A stretch of 64,000 nucleotides of DNA, from positions 337,502 through 401,501 of the forward strand of contig JAVJOU010000029.1 of NCBI GenBank assembly GCA_040216635.1. The letters run 5' to 3'. The first letter of the stretch is position 1. The number at the start of each line of letters is the position of its first letter. The position numbers were made by a program, and so were the translations under genes. The notes below the pieces were generated by a model, which was given only the letters and a program-made list of their open reading frames with translations, made no database searches and was not told the DNA's origin. Origin of the DNA: UBA1479 sp040216635. GTDB taxonomy: Bacteria > Pseudomonadota > Alphaproteobacteria > Rhodospirillales > Casp-alpha2. This document shows, piece after piece, positions 1 to 8,809 of the stretch.

Positions 1-485
1 GCACTGAACAGGGTCAGCGCCAGCACCCCCGGCAACATGCCGAAACCCAGGATCGAGACGAACAGGATCGTCCAGATCGTTTCATGCACGGCCCGGCAGG
101 ACATGGAAAACATGCGCGCCACCGGATACACGAAAATCCTGGACGGCGTCATGTTATAGGCCGCGAACCAGGCCAGCGGGACTGTAATCAGCAGGCCGAA
201 CAGGGCACCCAGATAGGCCATTTGGATGGTTTCGACCACATAGCCCATATAGTCCCGATCCATGATGTAGTCGATATCGGCCGGGTAGTAGCGGTCGGCG
301 ACGACTTCGCCCATGCGCCCGAACATGCCGAACAGCCGGTCGAGCGGAATGTTCAGGTATTCGATGCTGAACACGACCACGGCAAAGGCCGTGAACCACC
401 CGACGAAGCTGTACAGCGAATCGGGAAACTTGTAGCGCGACCAGGTGCGGACGGGCGTGTCGGCGGCGGCTGTTTTCATCGTCAT
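1..485 (-). CDS. phnE: PhnE-type ABC transporter permease (partial, C-terminus outside window)
   Basis: Inner-membrane permease of a phosphonate-type importer. Only about 161 N-terminal codons are present because the gene runs off the left edge. The start is ATG at 485; a second in-frame ATG lies at 479. The visible protein has a cytoplasmic leader, one membrane segment, then a periplasmic stretch and the beginning of the permease core with the family-like run PLAWFAAYNMTP. It lies 9 bp downstream of another PhnE-like gene, so the importer has two different permease subunits, as in known PhnCDE1E2 operons. The transported substrate cannot be read from the permease. Confidence 0.85.
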   Translation of the reverse strand, partial: MTMKTAAADTPVRTWSRYKFPDSLYSFVGWFTAFAVVVFSIEYLNIPLDRLFGMFGRMGEVVADRYYPADIDYIMDRDYMGYVVETIQMAYLGALFGLLITVPLAWFAAYNMTPSRIFVYPVARMFSMSCRAVHETIWTILFVSILGFGMLPGVLALTLFS

Positions 486-494
486 GGCGGCCCC

Positions 495-1325
495 CTAGAT
501 CATGCGCCGGCGGATCATGTGAGAGATCGCCTCGCCCAGGAAAATGATGGCCAGAATGGCCAGGATCACGGAGGTCACGCCGTAGAAATTGAAGGTGTTC
601 ATCTGGCGGAAAAACACCAGCCCCAAACCGCCCGCGCCGACCAGGCCCAACACCGCCGACCGGCGGATGTTGATTTCCCATTCGAAGATCGCCGTACCGA
701 CAATCTGCGGCAGGACCTGCGGCATGATGGCATAGAGCATGACCTGAAAGCCGTTGGCGCCGGTCGCGCGCATGGCTTCGACCGGGCCCGGGTCGATATC
801 CTCGATCGCTTCGGCCGACAGCTTTGCGATGAAGCCGATGGACCGCATGGCAATGGCGAACACGCCGGCCATGGCGCCCAGGCCGAACACGGCGACGAAG
901 AACAAGGCCCAGACGATTTCATGGATCGACCGGCTGAGCGTCATCATCAGGCGTGCCAGGGGATAGGTGATCGGCGCGAAAGGCGTGATGTTCATGGCCC
1001 CGAACCAGGTCGCGGGCACGCACAGGATCACCCCCAGGGCCGTGCCCAGACAGGCGATCAACAAGGTCTCCAAGGTCGGCCCCAGCAGGTCCGGAAACAG
1101 GGAGAAATCGATCCCGGCGAACTGGCTTGCGGATTCCATGACCTCGCCCAAGCTGCCGATGCGTTCCCAATCCGTGTCCTGCACGACGGTGACGTCAACG
1201 CTCCAGATCACCAGACCGAAAAGGGCAGCACCTATGATCGCCGTAGTGCGTTGGCGCCGGGTGCGGCGGGCGATGATCTCGTCCGTTCTTATATCCATGG
1301 TGCGGTATCCGATTGAATTGTCCAC
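495..1325 (-). CDS. phnE: PhnE-type ABC transporter permease
   Basis: Membrane permease of 276 residues that should pair with the neighbouring PhnE-like subunit and the PhnC ATPase. It has an N-terminal membrane segment (about 27-47) and a binding-protein-dependent transport domain with the coupling-loop region EAIEDIDPGPVEAMRATGA (about 160-178). I chose the GTG start at 1325 because a strong GAGGAG lies 6-7 nt upstream; an internal ATG at 1298 is the alternative. It follows phnC by 10 bp and precedes the second permease by 9 bp, so the three genes form one transcription unit. Confidence 0.88.
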   Translation of the reverse strand: MDNSIGYRTMDIRTDEIIARRTRRQRTTAIIGAALFGLVIWSVDVTVVQDTDWERIGSLGEVMESASQFAGIDFSLFPDLLGPTLETLLIACLGTALGVILCVPATWFGAMNITPFAPITYPLARLMMTLSRSIHEIVWALFFVAVFGLGAMAGVFAIAMRSIGFIAKLSAEAIEDIDPGPVEAMRATGANGFQVMLYAIMPQVLPQIVGTAIFEWEINIRRSAVLGLVGAGGLGLVFFRQMNTFNFYGVTSVILAILAIIFLGEAISHMIRRRMI

Positions 1326-1335
1326 GTCCCGCTCC

Positions 1336-2088
1336 TCACAACACTTCCATGGCGTAGATTTCGTCGAGCTTGGCCTCGTTCATCTGCTCGGTCGGGCCGG
1401 CAAACATGGTGATGCCGTCCTGCAGACCGATCATCTTGTTGCAGAATTCCATGGCCAATTTGACGTCGTGGATATTGCATAGGCACGGCACGCCGAGTTC
1501 CTGCGCCATTTCCTTGATCAAGGCCATGACCTCGCGCGAAATTTTCGGATCGAGCGCCGATGTCGGCTCATCCAGCAGCATCAGCTTGGGGTCCTGCATC
1601 AGCGCACGGGCGATGCCGACGCGCTGGCGCTGGCCGCCGGACAGTTCGTCCGCACGCTTGTCCACATGATCGGACAAACCGACCCGATCCAGCAGATGCA
1701 GAGCGTGGTCGATGTCCTTGCGCGGGAACATGCGGAACAAGGTGCGGAAATTACCGGTATAGCCAAGCCGCCCGGCCAGCACGTTGTCCATCACGCTCAT
1801 GCGGTCGATCAAATTGAATTCCTGAAAGATCATGCCGATGTCGCGGCGGGCATAGCGCAGGTCCGAACTGGACAGCTTGGTCACTTCGCGGCCGTTGAAT
1901 TTGATCGAGCCCGATGTCGGATCAACAAGGCGGTTGATGCAGCGGATCAGGGTCGATTTTCCGGCACCGCTGGGGCCGATGATGGCGAAGAAGTCGTCAC
2001 CTTCGACGTCGAACGATATTCCCTTGAGGATCTCCGGGCCGCGGGCACTGTACCGTGCGCGCAGGTCTCTTACTTCCAAAACGGCCAT
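1336..2088 (-). CDS. phnC: Phosphonate-type ABC transporter ATP-binding protein
   Basis: ATPase of 250 residues that powers the adjacent PhnE permeases. It has a Walker A motif GPSGAGKST (38-46), the ABC signature LSGGQRQRVGIARAL and a Walker B region LMLLDEPTSALD, all intact. Length and order match PhnC-family proteins. It lies 127 bp downstream of phnD; the gap holds a strong stem-loop that may lower expression of phnC and phnE relative to the binding protein. No C-P lyase or phosphonatase genes are visible in the window, so the substrate could be a phosphonate, phosphite, phosphate ester or another small anion. Confidence 0.9.
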   Translation of the reverse strand: MAVLEVRDLRARYSARGPEILKGISFDVEGDDFFAIIGPSGAGKSTLIRCINRLVDPTSGSIKFNGREVTKLSSSDLRYARRDIGMIFQEFNLIDRMSVMDNVLAGRLGYTGNFRTLFRMFPRKDIDHALHLLDRVGLSDHVDKRADELSGGQRQRVGIARALMQDPKLMLLDEPTSALDPKISREVMALIKEMAQELGVPCLCNIHDVKLAMEFCNKMIGLQDGITMFAGPTEQMNEAKLDEIYAMEVL

Positions 2089-2126
2089 GACGTTTCATCC
2101 AGGTTTATGCGTTGGTTGAATTCACA

Positions 2127-2144
2127 TTCCCGATCAATCGGGAA
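2127..2144 (-). promoter_or_regulatory. Intercistronic stem-loop between phnD and phnC
   Basis: TTCCCGAT and ATCGGGAA are perfect inverted arms separated by two bases. There is no T-tract, so this is more likely an mRNA-stabilising or attenuating hairpin than a full terminator. Such hairpins often follow the binding-protein gene in ABC operons and raise its dosage. This role is inferred. Confidence 0.5.
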
Positions 2145-2215
2145 AATGAGCGGCGGCCGGCCCCACACAGGGAGTAACCGGCGAAAACCGACCGCCGCAG
2201 GAGGAGTCTGAGTCC

Positions 2216-3157
2216 CTACTTCTTCTTGCGGGCGTCCTTCGCGGCTTTCAGGTCACGGATGATATCGTAATCTTCCGATCCCATGGCCACGAACTTGTTC
2301 GACTTCACGTTGGCCAGGAACTTCTTGGCACCTTCTTCTTTATCCAGGCCCAGGAAGGTCTCGCGGATGTTTTTCTTGATATCCTCGCAAAGCTGCTTGC
2401 GATACACGAACGGGTCCTGCGGGATCGGCTTGGACTGCCACAGGATGTTGACGTCATCCAGTTTGGCTTCACCCTTGTTGACGATGTTGTCGAACCGGTG
2501 GGTCGCGACGAAGGCCGCATCGACCTTGCCCTTCACGACGGCGACGGACGACAGTTCGTGACTGCCCGTATAGGCGACCTTGCCGAAGAATTTGTCGATG
2601 TCCATGCCGACAACCTTGGCGAACACGACGCGCGGCATCAGGTTGCCCGAGGTGCTGCCCGGATCGGTCAGACCGACCGTGGCACCCTTGAGAGATTCAA
2701 TGGTCGTGAACTTGGAGCCCTTCTTGGAAATCAAGGCCGCGCGGTAACCGGGGCCTTCTTCCTGCATATGGCCTTTTTTCTTCGCGTAGGTGGCAAAGAC
2801 CTCGACGTTGGCGTCCTTGCCGTTGGCGATCACATAGGTATAGGGGCCCAACACGGCGACATCGACGAACTTGCTGAGCAGCCCTTCGACCACCGAGGCA
2901 TAGGACGTCGGCATGAAGAACTGGATCTTCTTGCCGGTCATCTTAGCCATGCGGTCCGTGACTGGTTTGTAAAGCTGCAGTTCCGCGACCGTTTCCTCGG
3001 TCGGGATGATGGCGAAGGTCAGTTCATCGGGGTTCTCACATTCCGCCTTGGCGGCATTGATCCCCGTCACGGTGACGGCGGCGCTCAAAGCCAGGGCCGA
3101 GATCACTTTTCCTGCACGGCGCTTAACCGAAAGCCGCGCCCTTTTGTCGATGGTCAT
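2216..3157 (-). CDS. phnD: PhnD-type phosphate/phosphonate substrate-binding protein
   Basis: Periplasmic binding protein of 313 residues for the PhnCDE-type importer. The start is ATG at 3157 with GAGGAG just upstream; longer frames to 3313 lack support. A signal peptide is clear: basic N-terminus (KRAR, KRR), hydrophobic core and cleavage near AKA at residue 38. The mature part carries PhnD-family features such as LTFAIIPTEE near the start, DVAVLGPYTYV and the GLTDPGSTSGNL segment, which in characterised homologues helps bind the anionic ligand. It is the first gene of the unit and is divergent from a LysR regulator. Confidence 0.9.
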   Translation of the reverse strand: MTIDKRARLSVKRRAGKVISALALSAAVTVTGINAAKAECENPDELTFAIIPTEETVAELQLYKPVTDRMAKMTGKKIQFFMPTSYASVVEGLLSKFVDVAVLGPYTYVIANGKDANVEVFATYAKKKGHMQEEGPGYRAALISKKGSKFTTIESLKGATVGLTDPGSTSGNLMPRVVFAKVVGMDIDKFFGKVAYTGSHELSSVAVVKGKVDAAFVATHRFDNIVNKGEAKLDDVNILWQSKPIPQDPFVYRKQLCEDIKKNIRETFLGLDKEEGAKKFLANVKSNKFVAMGSEDYDIIRDLKAAKDARKKK

Positions 3158-3475
3158 TGGATGTCTCCTCTTGACGTGTTGCACTCCCATGTCCGGCGTA
3201 TCGCGGCATTTGCGCCGCGCCGGCATGCCCCGCATCGATGGCGGTGTTTTTGTTGTTCTTGATATCGGAACCAAACCCGGTCCCTGGGGTGGCGGGGAAG
3301 TCACGTGCCTCAAGGACGGTCACCCGTTCGTCGAACGCTGAAGGTGAAATCCGATCCTGCATCGAGGCCCCCTTGCCTGTTGCGCCGATCTTTTAGCGAC
3401 CGGTCATATGCATGATCGATAAATTAAACCTATTGGGCAAATTCAAATATCGTATATAATCCATTTATAAATACG
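3158..3475. promoter_or_regulatory. Divergent promoter region between phnD and lysR
   Basis: This 318-bp gap holds no convincing gene. Near the LysR gene there is TATAAT (3455-3460) with TTGGGC (3433-3438) at 16-bp spacing, a reasonable sigma-70 promoter reading to the right. Inverted arms ATCGTAT (3449-3455) and ATACGAT (3471-3477) surround the -10 box and overlap the LysR start codon, consistent with an autoregulatory LysR operator. The phnD leader lies on the left side. Confidence 0.5.
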
Positions 3476-4363
3476 ATGATATTTACACAGCTCAGATCCT
3501 TCCACGCTGTCGCCACCGAACGCGGGTTCACCGCCGCCTCGAAGGTACTGAACGTGGGCCAACCGACCCTGACCAGCCAGGTCAAGGCGCTGGAGGATAT
3601 GTTCAAGGTCGAACTGTTCCATCGCCGCGGCCGCGAAATCGAATTGACCGAGGCCGGCCATGACCTGCTGGGCGTGACCCGGCGGATCATGGACATGGAA
3701 GGCCAGGCCCGTGATCTGTTGAACGCCTATGGCGGGTTCCATACGGGCACGCTGCATGTGGGTGCGGTCGGCCCCTATCACGCGACCGAAATGCTAAGCG
3801 CCTTCAGCGAGACCTATCCGGGTATCCGCCTGGCCGTCACGGTCGGCAATTCAAGCGAAATGGTCGGCCGACTGCTCGACTATTCGGCCGATGTCGCCGT
3901 GCTGGCCCATGTCGAGGACGATCCCCGCATCTTCGCCATGCCCTACAGCCGCCATGACGTGGTGGTGTTCGCCCACAAGTCTCACCCCTTGACCAAGCGT
4001 AAAAGCATCCGCATCGAAGACTTGGAAGGCGAGCGCATGGTGCTGCGTGAAAGTGGGTCGACCACCCGCCGCGCCCTGGAAGGGGCCCTTGCCAACCACG
4101 GCGTGACCATCAACCCGGTGATGGAAATCGGCAGCCGCGAAGCCGTCTGGCTGGCCGTGGCGCGGGGCATCGGCATCGGCGTGGTGTCCGACATCGAATT
4201 CATCCCGCGCCCCGACCTGCGCACGATCCGCATCGAAAACGCCGATATCCACACCACGGCGCATGTGAACTGCCTGATGGAACGGCGGGATTCCCGTCTG
4301 GTCAGCGCGTTCTTCGACGTCGCGGCGGAAACCCGAAAACTGCGGCAGTCCGAACCGCTCTAA
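3476..4363 (+). CDS. LysR-family transcriptional regulator
   Basis: DNA-binding regulator of 295 residues. The winged helix-turn-helix occupies about residues 3-62 (AASKVLNVGQPTLTSQVKAL), followed by a periplasmic-binding-protein-like effector domain. The HTH begins at residue 3, so the ATG at 3476 must be close to the true start, yet no Shine-Dalgarno precedes it and the predicted transcript start lies only about 9 nt upstream. The mRNA may therefore be nearly leaderless. Its divergent position suggests that it controls the phnDCEE operon; the MmgE/PrpD gene that converges on it is an alternative target. Confidence 0.88.
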   Translation: MIFTQLRSFHAVATERGFTAASKVLNVGQPTLTSQVKALEDMFKVELFHRRGREIELTEAGHDLLGVTRRIMDMEGQARDLLNAYGGFHTGTLHVGAVGPYHATEMLSAFSETYPGIRLAVTVGNSSEMVGRLLDYSADVAVLAHVEDDPRIFAMPYSRHDVVVFAHKSHPLTKRKSIRIEDLEGERMVLRESGSTTRRALEGALANHGVTINPVMEIGSREAVWLAVARGIGIGVVSDIEFIPRPDLRTIRIENADIHTTAHVNCLMERRDSRLVSAFFDVAAETRKLRQSEPL

Positions 4364-4366
4364 CGG

Positions 4367-5743
4367 TCAGTGGGCGGCATCCATCAGGTCGGCGACCGTC
4401 TTGGCTTCGTCCAGGCCCAGAACCAATTGTTCCACCTTCGCGGTTTTTTCCGCGCCGATGATCGGCTCCGCCAGACGCCGGAACTTGGCGATCAGGCGCG
4501 CTTCCTGGGCTTCCAGGTCGTCGGCGGGCATGCCCACGTCGAAGAACTGCACCAGCGTGCGGCCGTCTGCCAGATCGATCACGATTTCCGCCGCATGACG
4601 GTTGTCATGGACCTTGTCCTCGACCCCGACCTTGCGGCGCAGGTCGACCAGATCGGGACGTGCGGCGGTGGCTTCCGTATAGATTTCCCGGTCGCCCGTA
4701 TCCATGCCCGAAATCGCCATGGCGATGCAGTGGCGGATCGAGAACTTCACCTGCAGACCGGTTTCCGGTTCGGGAATGTCGCAGACCTTGCGGTGCCCTG
4801 CGTCGACGAAGGTACGCACGCCCGTCACCTCTTCCGCTTTAAAGGGATGGCTGGCCTGCAAGGCCCGGATCGCTTCGATCGACGAATGGGTCAGGTAACA
4901 GGCCGCGTGGTATTTGAATAAATTCTCCTCGACCGCGAACGGCGCCGAGGCATCGGGGCGCACGGGCAGGCCGTGGAATTCCGTCGATTGGGTCGCACCG
5001 AACCCCTGTGCGCATTCCAGGGCATCCGCTCGGCTGGTGAACCCGCGGGCCGCCCAGCGCGCGGCCATCAGGCCGTTCATGGCGGACTTGCCCGCATGCA
5101 GCGGTTTGCACATAGTCCCGAACATGGATTTCAGGCCCGCCGCCTGGGTCGCGGCGATACCCAACGCCATGGCCGATTTGCCCCCGTCCAGGCCCAACAG
5201 GCGGGCACAACCCGCCGCCGCCCCGAAGGTGCCGACGGTCGCCGTCGCATGCCAACCGTGGTCGTAATGGGCTAGACCCATCATTTCGCCGATCAGACAT
5301 TCCGCTTCGTAGCCGACGATGAAGGCATCGACCACATCGCGCCCGGAAAGACCTTTCTGTTCGGCCAGCGCCAGAATGGCCGGCACCACCGGCACGGTCG
5401 GATGGCCGTGCAGGCGCTTGTTGACGTCGTCATAATCCAGCGCGTGAGAGGCCGCTCCATTGATCATGGCGGCACTGTTGGGGGTGACCGTTTCCGTCCG
5501 GCCGACCAGCTTGGCATTTCCCCCCTCGCCCGCATCGATCGCTTCCGCGGCCAGAATACCGACCAGCGGGTCCGTCGCCCCCGCCATGGTCACACCGAAC
5601 CAATCCAGAATGGCATGTTTGGCCCAGCGGCGCGGGCGGTCCGTGAAATCAGCGGACGGCACGCCGGCGATCCAATTGGCCAGATCCTGCGTGGGGGTTT
5701 CGGTTTGCGCGCCGCTTTGGGCGTTCTGATGTGTATCGGGCAT
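4367..5743 (-). CDS. MmgE/PrpD family protein
   Basis: Protein of 458 residues in the MmgE/PrpD family, which includes 2-methylcitrate dehydratase, cis-aconitate decarboxylase and iminodisuccinate epimerase. It shows the usual N-terminal helical domain with HAILDWFGVTMAGA, a GAASHALDYDD motif and the HAGKSAMNGLMAA segment. The start at 5743 has AGGAGG upstream. It is followed, 46 bp upstream in transcription terms, by an IclR regulator on the same strand. Next to a CoA-transferase/hydratase/lyase set, it may isomerise, dehydrate or decarboxylate a dicarboxylic or tricarboxylic acid. The exact substrate is unknown. Confidence 0.82.
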   Translation of the reverse strand: MPDTHQNAQSGAQTETPTQDLANWIAGVPSADFTDRPRRWAKHAILDWFGVTMAGATDPLVGILAAEAIDAGEGGNAKLVGRTETVTPNSAAMINGAASHALDYDDVNKRLHGHPTVPVVPAILALAEQKGLSGRDVVDAFIVGYEAECLIGEMMGLAHYDHGWHATATVGTFGAAAGCARLLGLDGGKSAMALGIAATQAAGLKSMFGTMCKPLHAGKSAMNGLMAARWAARGFTSRADALECAQGFGATQSTEFHGLPVRPDASAPFAVEENLFKYHAACYLTHSSIEAIRALQASHPFKAEEVTGVRTFVDAGHRKVCDIPEPETGLQVKFSIRHCIAMAISGMDTGDREIYTEATAARPDLVDLRRKVGVEDKVHDNRHAAEIVIDLADGRTLVQFFDVGMPADDLEAQEARLIAKFRRLAEPIIGAEKTAKVEQLVLGLDEAKTVADLMDAAH

Positions 5744-5789
5744 GATGTTCCTCCTGCGAATGTGCTGTCGTTGGTGTTTTGCCGGGCTC

Positions 5790-6635
5790 TTACATGGCCT
5801 CGGTCAAGGAATCGGAAATGCGCCGCGCCGTGTCCACGGCCAGCGGCACCAGTTTCTCCTGTACGGATTCAAGGCTCCATTGAGGGGCATAGCCGGGGAT
5901 ATGCACGGCGGCGACGGCCCTGCCGTCCAGGCGAAGCACAGGGGCTGCGGTCGAGACGTTATGCATCTGCGACTGCCGATCGGACACATGGTAGCCAAGA
6001 CTCCGCGCTTCGGCCATCTGGGCCTTCAGAACGGCGACATCGGTCACGGTGTGCGGCGTGATCTTGCGCAACTCCGACGCGGCCAATACGGCATCGGCTT
6101 CGGCTTCCGGCATGTTGGCCAGGATCACCGTACCCGGCGCGGTGCAGAACGCGGGCACCCGGCGCCCGGCCAGCATGGTACCGTAGCTGGCCTTGGCCTG
6201 GGGGATGCGCACGGTATAGATCGCATCCGTGCCTTCCAGTTCGCACAGGTTGACGGTGGTGTCGTAAACCTTGGAGGCCTCGATCAAAATCGGCATGGCG
6301 ATCTGCGCCAAACGGTGCGACACCATGAAGGTGTAATAGAAGTCGATCAGCGCAATGCCCGGGCGATAGCGCCGCGTACCCGGGTCTTTTTCCAGATAAC
6401 CGAGCGTCACCAGGGTTTCGGAAAACCGCTGCGCGGCGCTTTTATCCAGGCCCGACAGCTTGCAGATTTCCGTCAGCCCCAGATCGCGCTGACGCAGTTC
6501 CGTCTGCCCCCGGCGAAAGGCCTTGAGCACCTGGAAGCATTTGCCGACGGAAGCCACGAAGGGTTTGCCGCGCCGGTCGGCGGGGGCCTCCGCGCTCAGG
6601 TCCGGAAGGGCATCGTCATCGGAAAGTTCAAGCAT
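5790..6635 (-). CDS. IclR-family transcriptional regulator
   Basis: Regulator of 281 residues. An N-terminal winged helix (about 28-90, with LTEICKLSGLDKSAAQRFSE) is followed by the IclR effector-binding domain with TVNLCELEGTDAIYTVRI and the conserved C-terminal SAAAPV-like stretch (here STAAPVLRLDG). It lies upstream of, and on the same strand as, the MmgE/PrpD gene and diverges from the CoA-transferase operon across a 162-bp gap with overlapping palindromes. The likely role is substrate-induced control of both flanking units. Confidence 0.87.
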   Translation of the reverse strand: MLELSDDDALPDLSAEAPADRRGKPFVASVGKCFQVLKAFRRGQTELRQRDLGLTEICKLSGLDKSAAQRFSETLVTLGYLEKDPGTRRYRPGIALIDFYYTFMVSHRLAQIAMPILIEASKVYDTTVNLCELEGTDAIYTVRIPQAKASYGTMLAGRRVPAFCTAPGTVILANMPEAEADAVLAASELRKITPHTVTDVAVLKAQMAEARSLGYHVSDRQSQMHNVSTAAPVLRLDGRAVAAVHIPGYAPQWSLESVQEKLVPLAVDTARRISDSLTEAM

Positions 6636-6693
6636 TCGGGTCTCGCTTGACAGCCTGGAAACATTGCGTTGTAATCCTACATATAGAAACTTT

Positions 6694-6718
6694 GTATCAC
6701 AATGCGATACTTAATCGC
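6694..6718. promoter_or_regulatory. Candidate IclR operator between iclR and CoA-transferase operon
   Basis: Two overlapping palindromes lie in the divergent gap: GTATC-N7-GATAC (6694-6709) and GCGAT-N5-ATCGC (6704-6718). Their position between a regulator gene and a divergent catabolic operon fits an operator. Direct binding by the IclR protein is inferred. Confidence 0.4.
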
Positions 6719-6797
6719 AAGCTCGATACACCGCAACACAGACAAATCAGGATGCACCGGCGCCCACCGGCGCCGGCAAGCAATCCGGGAGGACATC

Positions 6798-7985
6798 TTG
6801 GACGCACCCAACGCCGGGGCTTCGCAATGCCTGGCAGGAATTCGCGTGGTCGAACTGGGGTCGAGCGTGGCCGCCCCCTATGCAGCCTGGATTCTGGCCG
6901 CCATGGGCGCCGAGGTCATGAAGGTCGAACGTCCGGGCGCGGGGGACGACGCCCGCCAATGGGGCAAGATGTTCCCCGACGGCATCGGATCCTACTTTCA
7001 CGCCCTGAACCGCGACAAACAATCGGTCACCGTGGACATGAAGAACGAGGCCGAACGCGAATGGCTGCGGGACTACTGCACGACCAAGGCCGACGTGGTG
7101 ATCCAGAACATGCGCCCCGGCACGGTCAAACGCCTGGGCCTGGACGCGGAAACGCTGCGTGCCGCCAATCCCAACCTGATCTATTGCAACCTGGGGGCGT
7201 TCGGCAATCACGGCCCGCTCAAGGACAAACCCGGATACGATCCCCTGATGCAGGCTTACGGCGGCCTGATGACCATCACCGGCGAGGAAGGCCGTCCGCC
7301 GATCCGCGTCGGCACCTCGATCATCGACATGGGCACCGGCATGTGGTGCGCCATCGGCATCCTGGGCGCATTGAAACGCCGCGGCGACACGGGCGAAGGC
7401 TGCACGGTCGATGCCTCGTTGTACGAAACCGCCGTCGGCTGGATGAACAACGCCGTCGCCTCGGCCGCGATCGACCCGAAAAATCCGCAGCGCGAAGGAT
7501 CAGGCGCGCGCGGCATGGCGCCCTATCAGGCTTACGAATGTTCGGACGGCTATCTGATCATCGCCGCCCCCAACGACAGCCTGTTCGAACGCCTGTCCAA
7601 GGTATTGGGCCATCCCGAATGGCCCACGGACCCGCGTTTCAATTCCAACCAGAACCGCTATGCCAACCTGGGTGAACTGAATGCGCTGATCGAACCCGTG
7701 GTCATCACCCGGACTCGCGCCGAATGGCAGGAAGCGCTGGACCAAGCCGGCATCCCGTCCGCCCCGGTTCAGCAGACCCTGGAAATGATGGCCGATCCAC
7801 AGACAGAGGCCCTGGGCATTCTGCAGACCGTGATCGGCGGCGGGCCCAAACTGGTCGGCCTGCCGCTCAGCTTCGACGGCACGCGCCCGCCGGTGCGGCA
7901 ATCCGCCCCCGTGGTCGGACAGCACAACGAGATGCTGAAAATCAACCTGCCCGGCCAAACCAAGAAAGAAGGAACCAACGACTGA
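6798..7985 (+). CDS. Family III (CaiB/BaiF) CoA-transferase
   Basis: Enzyme of 395 residues that moves CoA between carboxylic acids. I place the start at TTG 6798 because GGGAGGAC sits 4-9 nt upstream; an upstream ATG at 6702 would add a leader with no family similarity. Family features are LAGIRVVELGSSVAAPYA at the N-terminus, GAEVMKVERP, and PGYDPLMQAYGGLM with the probable catalytic Asp. It is the first gene of a forward catabolic unit and its stop overlaps the hydratase start (TGATG). It probably activates a free acid to its CoA ester for the downstream enzymes. Confidence 0.88.
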   Translation: MDAPNAGASQCLAGIRVVELGSSVAAPYAAWILAAMGAEVMKVERPGAGDDARQWGKMFPDGIGSYFHALNRDKQSVTVDMKNEAEREWLRDYCTTKADVVIQNMRPGTVKRLGLDAETLRAANPNLIYCNLGAFGNHGPLKDKPGYDPLMQAYGGLMTITGEEGRPPIRVGTSIIDMGTGMWCAIGILGALKRRGDTGEGCTVDASLYETAVGWMNNAVASAAIDPKNPQREGSGARGMAPYQAYECSDGYLIIAAPNDSLFERLSKVLGHPEWPTDPRFNSNQNRYANLGELNALIEPVVITRTRAEWQEALDQAGIPSAPVQQTLEMMADPQTEALGILQTVIGGGPKLVGLPLSFDGTRPPVRQSAPVVGQHNEMLKINLPGQTKKEGTND

Positions 7986-8779
7986 TGCGGATGGATTACG
8001 AAACCTTCACCCTGGAACGCATCGACGATCACATCCTGGTCGTCATGATGGACCGGCCCGAAGTCAGAAACGCCAAGAACACCCAGATGGGCCTGGAGCA
8101 GAAGGAAATCTTCGAAGCCCTTTACCGCGATCCCGAGGACGTGCGCGTGGTGATCCTGACCGGACGCGGCGACAAGGCGTTCTGTGCCGGCGGCGACCTG
8201 AAGGAACGCAACGGCATGAGCGACCACGACTGGCAGGTCCAGCACCGCATCTTCGAACAGGCGGTGATCGCCTTTCGTATGTGCCCGGTGCCGGTCATCG
8301 CCGCGGTCAACGGAGCGGCCTTCGCCGGCGGCCTGGAAACGGTGCTGACCTGTGATTTCGCCTATGCCGCGACCCATGCCCGGTTCGCGCTGACCGAAGT
8401 CACCCTGGGCATCATGCCGGGCGCCATGGGCACGCAGAACCTGCCCCATGCCGTGGGCGAGCGCCGGGCCAAGGAAATCATTTTGACGGGCCGTCCGTTC
8501 GACGCCCAGGAAGCCCTGGAATGGGGTGTGGTCAACAAACTGTGCGAACCGGACAAGCTGATGGCGGAAACCATCGAGACGGCGAACCAGATCGCATCCA
8601 ACGCCCCGCTGTCGATCCGCGCCGCCAAACGCTCGTTGGGCGTGGCCACGCAGGTCGATCGCATGTCGGGATTCCAGTTCGAACTCCAGGCCTACAACCG
8701 CCTGGTCGGCACCGACGACCGCATGGAAGGCGTTCGCGCCTTCAACGAAAAACGCAAACCCGTGTTCAAGGGCTCCTGA
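7985..8779 (+). CDS. Enoyl-CoA hydratase/isomerase (crotonase family)
   Basis: Crotonase-fold enzyme of 264 residues. The start ATG at 7985 overlaps the stop of the CoA-transferase, indicating translational coupling. The oxyanion-hole segments are present as CAGGDLKERNG and NGAAFAGGLETVLTCDF, and the active-site region reads LTEVTLGIMPGAMGTQNL. The usual second glycine-rich GGTQRL is altered to MGTQNL, so a hydratase cannot be told apart from another crotonase activity. The position between a CoA-transferase and an HMG-CoA lyase-like gene suggests hydration of an unsaturated acyl-CoA to the lyase substrate. Confidence 0.87.
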   Translation: MRMDYETFTLERIDDHILVVMMDRPEVRNAKNTQMGLEQKEIFEALYRDPEDVRVVILTGRGDKAFCAGGDLKERNGMSDHDWQVQHRIFEQAVIAFRMCPVPVIAAVNGAAFAGGLETVLTCDFAYAATHARFALTEVTLGIMPGAMGTQNLPHAVGERRAKEIILTGRPFDAQEALEWGVVNKLCEPDKLMAETIETANQIASNAPLSIRAAKRSLGVATQVDRMSGFQFELQAYNRLVGTDDRMEGVRAFNEKRKPVFKGS

Positions 8780-8809
8780 AGCCAAGCGCATAAGGATAAG
8801 GAGATCATC

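Noticed and set aside
1..3157. Assigning the importer firmly to phosphonates
   Set aside because: PhnD/PhnC/PhnE families also carry phosphite, phosphate esters and other anions, and no C-P lyase, phosphonatase or AEP transaminase is visible.
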